Assembly: GCA_013812065.1 (NCBI GenBank)
Contig: JACCUC010000074.1
Span: 1 to 17,793, forward strand
DNA: 17,793 bases
Origin: Thermoleophilaceae bacterium
GTDB taxonomy: Bacteria > Actinomycetota > Thermoleophilia > Solirubrobacterales > Thermoleophilaceae
Reading direction: 5' to 3'
Made by a program: the position numbers and the translations under genes. Below are positions 14,078 through 17,793 of this stretch, piece by piece. How positions within the stretch are numbered: position 1 is the stretch's first letter; every line of letters starts with the position of its first letter. Under the pieces are notes generated by a model that saw only the letters and a list, made by a program, of their open reading frames with translations, was not told the DNA's origin and ran no database searches.

Positions 14078-15697
14078 TCAGGCCTCCTGGTACTCCCCGT
14101 ACTCCTCGCGCATGACCGCGCACACCTCGCCGAGCGTGGCGCGGTCGCTCAACGCGGCGCGGATCGGATGCAGCAGGTTCCCCTCTCCCCGTGCCACCTC
14201 GCGCACCTCCTCGAGCCGTGCGTGCACGGCGTCGCCGTCGCGCTCCTCCTTGAACTTCTCAAGCCGCTCGACCTGCTCCCGTTCCGACTCCGGGTCGACC
14301 GTCAGGATGTCCTCGGTCTCGACTCCCTCGGTCACGTACTCGTTCACGCCCACGACGACGTCCTGATTGATGCGGATCCGCTCCGAGTAGGCCCACGCCG
14401 ACTCCTCGACCTCGCCGCGGATGAAGTCGAGCGCCTCGACGGAGCCGCCGAGCTCGTCGACCTTGTCGATCAGCTCCTGCGCGCGCGCCTCGATCTCGTC
14501 GGTGAGCGCCTCGACGAAGTAGGAGCCGGCGAACGGATCGACGGTGTCGATCACGCCCGACTCGTGGGCGAGCACCTGCTGGGTGCGCAGCGCCACCCCC
14601 ACCGCGCGCTCGCTCGGCAGCGCGAGAGCCTCGTCGTAGCCGTTGGTGTGCAGCGACTGCGTCCCCCCGCAGACCGCGGCGAAGCCCTGGAGCGCCACCC
14701 GCACGATGTTGTTCTCGACCTGCTGCGCGGCGAGCGTCGAGCCGCCGGTCTGGGTGTGGAAGCGAAGGGTCAGCGAGCGGTCGTTCTGGGCGCCGAAACG
14801 CTCTCGCATGATCCGCGCCCACATCCGCCGCGCGGCGCGGAACTTCGCGACCTCCTGGAACACGTGGTTGTGGCAGTTGAAGAAGAAGGCGAGCCGCGGG
14901 GCGAACTCGTCGACCTCCATGCCGGTGTCGAGGGCGGCCTGCACGTAGGCGATCCCGTTTGCGAGCGTGAAACCCACCTCCTGGACGGCCGAGCAGCCCT
15001 TCTCGCGCATGTGGTAGCCCGAGATCGAGATCGTGTTCCACATCGGGATGCGTTCCTTGCAGTACGCGAACAGGTCGGTCGTCAAGCGCATCGCCGGCTC
15101 GGGCGGGTAGATGAAGTTCCCGCGGGCGATGTACTCCTTGAGCACGTCGTTCTGGGTCGTCCCGCGGAGGTCGGACGCGTCGACGCCCTGCTCCTCGCCG
15201 ACGAGCTCGTACAGCAGCAGCAGCACCGCCGCCGGGGCGTTGATGGTCATCGACGTCGACACGTCGGCCAGCGGGATGCCCTCGAAGACGCGGCGAATGT
15301 CGTCGATCGAGTCGATGGCGACGCCGGTGCGGCCGACCTCGCCCGCACAGAGCGGGTCGTCGGAGTCGCGGCCGAGCTGGGTCGGCAGGTCGAAGGCCAT
15401 CGACAGGCCTGTCGAGCCGTGGTCGATCAGGTAGTGGAAGCGCTCGTTGGTCTCCTTGGCCGAGGCGTAGCCTGCGTACTGGCGCATCGTCCAGCGGCGC
15501 GAGCGGTACATGTCGGCGTGGATCCCGCGCGTGTAGGGGTACTCGGCGGGCTCCCCCAGGCGCTCCTCGAGGCCGGAGGCGACGTCCTCCTCGCCGTAGA
15601 CTCGCTTGACCTCGATCCCCGAGTCGGTGAAGCGACGCTCGTCGTCGGGCCCGACGACCGGCGCGATGGTGGGCTTCGAGTCGGGGCTGGCGGCCAT
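14078..15697 (-). CDS. Methylmalonyl-CoA mutase, large (catalytic) subunit of the split type
   Basis: 539 residues from ATG 15697. It covers the whole substrate-binding TIM barrel of acyl-CoA mutases, for example TRGIHADMYRSRRWTMRQYAG, GLSMAFDLPTQLG, VSTSMTINAPA, GTTQNDVLKEYIARGNFIYP, SISGYHMREKG, FAPRLAFFFNCHN and TQSLHTNGYDEALALP. The C-terminal B12-binding domain is absent, so a separate subunit of about 140 residues is required, as in archaeal mutases and isobutyryl-CoA mutase. The Tyr of RQYAG and the Arg of EYIAR occupy the positions of Tyr89 and Arg207 of Propionibacterium methylmalonyl-CoA mutase; isobutyryl-CoA mutases carry Phe and Gln there (from memory). This favours methylmalonyl-CoA and a role in propionate catabolism with PccB. 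The start was chosen because family homology begins just after it and a -10-like box lies 9 bases upstream. Confidence 0.88.
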   Translation of the reverse strand: MAASPDSKPTIAPVVGPDDERRFTDSGIEVKRVYGEEDVASGLEERLGEPAEYPYTRGIHADMYRSRRWTMRQYAGYASAKETNERFHYLIDHGSTGLSMAFDLPTQLGRDSDDPLCAGEVGRTGVAIDSIDDIRRVFEGIPLADVSTSMTINAPAAVLLLLYELVGEEQGVDASDLRGTTQNDVLKEYIARGNFIYPPEPAMRLTTDLFAYCKERIPMWNTISISGYHMREKGCSAVQEVGFTLANGIAYVQAALDTGMEVDEFAPRLAFFFNCHNHVFQEVAKFRAARRMWARIMRERFGAQNDRSLTLRFHTQTGGSTLAAQQVENNIVRVALQGFAAVCGGTQSLHTNGYDEALALPSERAVGVALRTQQVLAHESGVIDTVDPFAGSYFVEALTDEIEARAQELIDKVDELGGSVEALDFIRGEVEESAWAYSERIRINQDVVVGVNEYVTEGVETEDILTVDPESEREQVERLEKFKEERDGDAVHARLEEVREVARGEGNLLHPIRAALSDRATLGEVCAVMREEYGEYQEA

Positions 15698-15706
15698 GAA
15701 CGCAAT

Positions 15707-15712
15707 AGGGTA
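15707..15712 (-). promoter_or_regulatory. -10-like box (TACCCT) of the mutase gene
   Basis: TACCCT on the minus strand ends 9 bases before the ATG at 15697, implying a transcript with almost no leader. No Shine-Dalgarno sequence is present. This supports the ATG over the longer open frame that reaches GTG 15838. Confidence 0.4.
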
Positions 15713-15777
15713 TTGATCAGACGGGTGGCGTGGGCGACGGTCAGGCAGTGCCCTGATTCGGCCTTCGATGTGGAAGT

Positions 15778-15796
15778 CGAGTCTCTCGCCGACTCG
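15778..15796 (-). terminator. Weak hairpin downstream of vapC
   Basis: CGAGTC-GGCGAGA-GACTCG on the minus strand, a six-base-pair stem 38 bases after the vapC stop and upstream of the mutase promoter. There is no U-tract. A second small inverted repeat, TCAGG...CCTGA, lies at 15741-15756. Either could separate vapBC from the mutase transcript; the call is tentative. Confidence 0.25.
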
Positions 15797-15834
15797 CGCG
15801 TGATCGGCCGCCGCTGCGACCCGTACGACGATCC

Positions 15835-16212
15835 TCACAGGGCCAGCACCCGCACTCCCGCCCGGTCGCCGAGCGGAGCCAAGTCGCCGACGTCGGCGGT
15901 CAGCACATCCGCTCCGTCGAGGGCAGCGGTCGCGACGACGATCGCATCGACAGTTGCGTCACCTCCTGTGACGGCGATCAACTCGCCCGCCGTCCTGGCG
16001 ACGGACTCATCCGTAACGCGCACCCGGCACGAACGCAGCGCCCGGGCAAGGCTCGCGCTGCGGCGCCCACCGCGCCATGCCTCGGCGAGCGCCGCCGCCG
16101 GCACTCGCGGCACCACGCCGTCCTCGATCGCTACTTGCAACCATCCCTCGGCCCGCCCGTCCCTGCGTTCGAGCCCGATCAGCGGGCCGGTGTCGAAGAC
16201 GATCCCCGCCAC
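15835..16212 (-). CDS. vapC: PIN-domain toxin VapC
   Basis: 125 residues, the usual size for a VapC ribonuclease toxin. The four-acid PIN site is visible: Asp7 in IVFDTGPLI, Glu44 in AALAEAW, Asp89 in ATVDAIVVATA and Asp107 (with Asp110) in LTADVGDL. These hold Mg2+ or Mn2+ for RNA cleavage, typically of tRNA or rRNA when the antitoxin is lost; the target here is unknown. The start at 16212 is required because the first beta strand (GIVFDT) begins right after it. It therefore overlaps the antitoxin gene by 34 bases, more than the usual few. All catalytic acids are intact, so the toxin is probably active. Confidence 0.9.
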   Translation of the reverse strand: MAGIVFDTGPLIGLERRDGRAEGWLQVAIEDGVVPRVPAAALAEAWRGGRRSASLARALRSCRVRVTDESVARTAGELIAVTGGDATVDAIVVATAALDGADVLTADVGDLAPLGDRAGVRVLAL

Positions 16213-16427
16213 CGCCCGCGAATCTCCTCGAGCAGTTCGTCGTCGAGTCGCCCTCGCTCTCGCTCTCGCTCGCGGACGAACTCCCGTCCCCGCTCAAGCA
16301 GGACACGCTCGCGAATGGCTTCGCCGATCCACCCGCTGAGGTTGTCTTCCGCGTATCGTCGCGCCTGCTGAAGTAACTCGCGATCGAGGGAGATCGAGAC
16401 TTTCTCGGTCATCGCCATCAGTCGCAT
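16179..16427 (-). CDS. vapB: Ribbon-helix-helix-type antitoxin VapB
   Basis: 82 residues from ATG 16427. A short N-terminal ribbon-helix-helix domain (KVSISLDRELLQQARRYAED, then LSGWIGEAIRERVL) would dimerise and bind DNA. A highly charged helical tail (RERERERGRLDDELLEEIRGRWRG) would wrap around the toxin. The tail's Arg-Glu run comes from a short CTCGCT-type hexamer repeat near 16253-16272. Three in-frame ATGs are possible: 16427 (leaderless, 6 bases after a TACCGT -10 box), 16418 (AGGA 8 bases upstream) and 16412 (the one closest to the RHH domain). I list the longest. It precedes vapC and overlaps it by 34 bases, so the two are co-translated and VapB probably represses its own operon. Confidence 0.85.
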   Translation of the reverse strand: MRLMAMTEKVSISLDRELLQQARRYAEDNLSGWIGEAIRERVLLERGREFVRERERERGRLDDELLEEIRGRWRGSSSTPAR

Positions 16428-16453
16428 CCTACCACGGTAGGACCACCGTACCG
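16428..16453. promoter_or_regulatory. vapBC operator/promoter palindromes
   Basis: CCTACC-AC-GGTAGG (16428-16441) is a perfect palindrome touching the first vapB ATG. It overlaps ACGGT...ACCGT (16434-16449) and CGGTA...TACCG (16435-16453), giving a ladder of TACC/GGTA half-sites as expected for an RHH antitoxin. The minus-strand TACCGT at 16434-16439 can serve as the -10 box, so binding would block transcription. It fills half of the 51-base gap between htrA and vapB. Confidence 0.6.
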
Positions 16454-16478
16454 CGCGGCCGGTTGATTCCGCGAGGGC

Positions 16479-17486
16479 TCAGCGCCGTCGCGGACGCTCG
16501 GGCTCCTTCGTCGTCAGCTCGATCGGCACGAGCTCGAGCTCGGTGACCTGGCCTCGGCGCAGAACCTGGACCGGCACGCGCGTCCCGATCAGCTCCGCGA
16601 CCATCAGGCGCTGGAGATCGCCGACGCTCGTCACCGGCCGGCCGCCGAGCTCGACGATCAGATCCTCGGGCCGCACGCCGGCGCGCTCGGCGGGGCTACC
16701 GGGAGTGACCTCGACGACCTCGACTCCGGAGTCCCGCCCGAGGCGCTCGCGCGCCGCCGGTGGAAGCGGACGCGGACCGCCGGCGATGCCGAGGTGGGCG
16801 CGACGCATGCGACCCTCGGTCATGAGCGCGGCGATCACGCCGCGGTTGATCTCGTCGATCGGGACGGCGAGCCCGAGCCCCACGCCCGCCACGGCGGTGT
16901 TGACGCCGACGACCCGCCCGCGGCTGTCGGCGAGCGCCCCGCCGGAGTTGCCGGGGTTGAGCGCGGCGTCGGTCTGGATCACATTGTCGATCACCCGCCC
17001 CGCCTCACCCGCGCGCGCGGGCAGCGAGCGCCCGAGCGCCGAGACCACCCCGGCGGTGACCGACCCCGCGAAGCCGTGAGGGTTGCCGATGGCGACGACG
17101 AGCTGGCCGACCCGCAGGCGCTCGGCGTCGCCGAGCTCGGCCGGGGTCAGGGCGGCCGCCTCGGCGCGCAGCACGGCGAGGTCGGAGAGCGGGTCGCTGC
17201 CGACGATGTCGAAGGCGAGCTCGCGTCCGTCGACGAAGGTCGCGCGCCCGCCCCGGCCCGATCCGGCGACGACGTGGGCTGAGGTGAGCAGGAAGCCGTC
17301 CCCCGTGAGCGCGACGCCGCTGCCGGCCCCGGCCGGAACGTGTCCGGCCCGCGTGCGACGGGTCACGCGCAGGCTCGCCACCGACGGCGCGAGCCGCTCG
17401 TGGACGCCGGCGACCGCGCGCGAGTAGGCCTCGAGGTCGGCCTCCGTCGGGGCGGCGGACGTCTCGCCGACTGGCGGCCCCGTCAT
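16479..17486 (-). CDS. HtrA/DegP-like trypsin-type serine protease with PDZ domain
   Basis: 335 residues. The catalytic triad is His71 (TSAHVV), Asp102 (DPLSDLAVL) and Ser181 (NPGNSGGAL). Substrate-groove and loop motifs GQLVVAIGNPHGFAGSVTAGVVSALGR and IDNVIQTDAALNPG are intact. A single PDZ domain spans about 231-322 (HLGIAGG, then GVEVVEVTPGSPAERAGVRPEDLIVELGG). The family degrades or chaperones misfolded proteins, usually outside the membrane. Here there is no signal peptide or membrane helix: the N-terminus is MTGPPVGETSAAPTEAD and runs straight into the protease fold. It may be cytoplasmic, or exported in another way. The start ATG overlaps the stop of the upstream PDZ gene (ATGA), so the two are translationally coupled. 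The gene upstream appears to be a second protease of the same type. Confidence 0.88.
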   Translation of the reverse strand: MTGPPVGETSAAPTEADLEAYSRAVAGVHERLAPSVASLRVTRRTRAGHVPAGAGSGVALTGDGFLLTSAHVVAGSGRGGRATFVDGRELAFDIVGSDPLSDLAVLRAEAAALTPAELGDAERLRVGQLVVAIGNPHGFAGSVTAGVVSALGRSLPARAGEAGRVIDNVIQTDAALNPGNSGGALADSRGRVVGVNTAVAGVGLGLAVPIDEINRGVIAALMTEGRMRRAHLGIAGGPRPLPPAARERLGRDSGVEVVEVTPGSPAERAGVRPEDLIVELGGRPVTSVGDLQRLMVAELIGTRVPVQVLRRGQVTELELVPIELTTKEPERPRRR

Positions 17487-17793
17487 CGGGCGGCCCCCTC
17501 TGAGTCGTCGACCTCGAAGGCGACCGAGAGCTCGCGCTCCTCGGTGCCCCGCACGATCGTGAGCTCGAGCGCGCGGTCGCCCCGAACCTCGTCGAGCACG
17601 TCGTAGAGGGCGTCGACCGAGTCGAGGGGCCGGCCGGCGGCGATCGCGAGCAGATCTCCCTGCTCGAGTCCGGCGCGGGCGGCCGGACTCTCCGGCTCGA
17701 CCGCCCGTACGAGCACCCCTTCGCGCTCGGGGAGCCCGACCGCGCGACGCAGGCGGCGAGCTACGTGCGGCGGCGCGACGGCGACCCCGAGGC
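17483..17793 (-). CDS. PDZ-domain protein, C-terminal part (probable second HtrA-like protease)
   Basis: Partial gene; its 5' part lies beyond the right edge and the frame is open to the last base. The visible 102 or so residues read LGVAVAPPHVARRLRRAVGL, then GVLVRAVEPESPAARAGLEQGDLLAIAAGRPLDSVDALYDVL. This is a PDZ domain with the LGV...P..VA..LRRAVGL lead-in typical of the C-terminal end of HtrA-type proteases. The short acidic tail DDSEGAAR ends the protein. The stop overlaps the start of the next protease by four bases. Whether a serine protease domain lies upstream cannot be seen, so the call is by domain resemblance and neighbourhood. Confidence 0.7.
   Translation of the reverse strand, partial: LGVAVAPPHVARRLRRAVGLPEREGVLVRAVEPESPAARAGLEQGDLLAIAAGRPLDSVDALYDVLDEVRGDRALELTIVRGTEERELSVAFEVDDSEGAAR

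Noticed and set aside
15698..15838. 47-residue N-terminal extension of the mutase to GTG 15838, which overlaps the vapC stop as GTGA
   Set aside because: The overlap is tempting as translational coupling, but the extension is Arg-rich and unlike the family, and a -10-like box sits just before ATG 15697. I treat it as chance.
16253..16272. CTCGCT hexamer repeat in vapB as a phase-variable tract
   Set aside because: About three units of six bases, in frame, encoding an Arg/Glu helix; changes in copy number would not shift the frame, so no switching role is indicated.
13991..16339. 782-residue open frame on the plus strand across the mutase and vapBC
   Set aside because: It is antisense to well-supported genes, has Arg/Ala/Asp/Val-rich composition typical of GC-rich antisense frames, and shows no recognisable domain.
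1..17793. CRISPR arrays, tRNA or rRNA genes, insertion sequences, phage genes
   Set aside because: I looked for spaced direct repeats, cloverleaf-like segments and transposase or integrase motifs and saw none; the intergenic gaps are all under 150 bases.

Overview
The window is about 17.8 kb of very GC-rich, densely packed bacterial DNA. Third codon positions are almost all G or C, and there are several GTG starts. The gene set combines B12-dependent ribonucleotide reductase, a PccB-type carboxyltransferase, a B12-dependent acyl-CoA mutase, an R2lox-type oxidase and a seven-gene Mrp antiporter. Together these point to a high-GC actinobacterium, perhaps of the deep-branching Thermoleophilia (Solirubrobacter/Conexibacter type). 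That placement is inference, not a demonstrated identification. I see no tRNA, rRNA, CRISPR array, transposase or phage gene, and no gene-free stretch longer than 300 bases.

Layout from left to right. (1) 1-540: 3' end of nrdJ (+). (2) 563-2023 (-): secreted parallel beta-helix protein. (3) 2101-2670 (+): FKBP-type prolyl isomerase lipoprotein. (4) 2702-4270 (-): acyl-CoA carboxylase carboxyltransferase, probably propionyl-CoA specific. (5) 4380-10128 (+): complete mrpABCDEFG operon; five of its six junctions are translationally coupled, and mrpG appears to start at CTG. (6) 10152-11297 (-): bacterial eRF1/Vms1-like (baeRF) protein with a degenerate GGQ loop. (7) 11364-12284 (-): R2-like ligand-binding oxidase, divergent from a TetR regulator at 12399-13079 (+), with a perfect 15-bp palindromic operator between them. 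(8) 13109-13936 (-): lipoprotein with two cupredoxin-like domains. (9) 14078-15697 (-): large subunit of a split methylmalonyl-CoA mutase. (10) 15835-16427 (-): vapBC toxin-antitoxin pair with a palindromic operator. (11) 16479-17793 (-): two overlapping HtrA-like serine protease genes, the upstream one cut by the window edge.

How the genes relate. The carboxyltransferase and the mutase belong to the same propionyl-CoA to methylmalonyl-CoA to succinyl-CoA route, but their partner subunits (biotinylated alpha subunit, B12-binding mutase subunit, epimerase) are not here. NrdJ and the mutase both need adenosylcobalamin. The Mrp operon would encode a multisubunit Na+(K+)/H+ antiporter for pH and sodium homeostasis. 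R2lox and TetR look like a self-contained regulated module. Several genes have a TANNNT -10-like box within 6 to 11 bases of the start codon and no Shine-Dalgarno sequence, which suggests widespread leaderless transcription. The most unusual items are the eRF1-like protein with GGP in place of GGQ, the CTG start of mrpG, the R2lox/TetR operator, and an MrpA with a polar N-terminal extension and altered ion-path residues.
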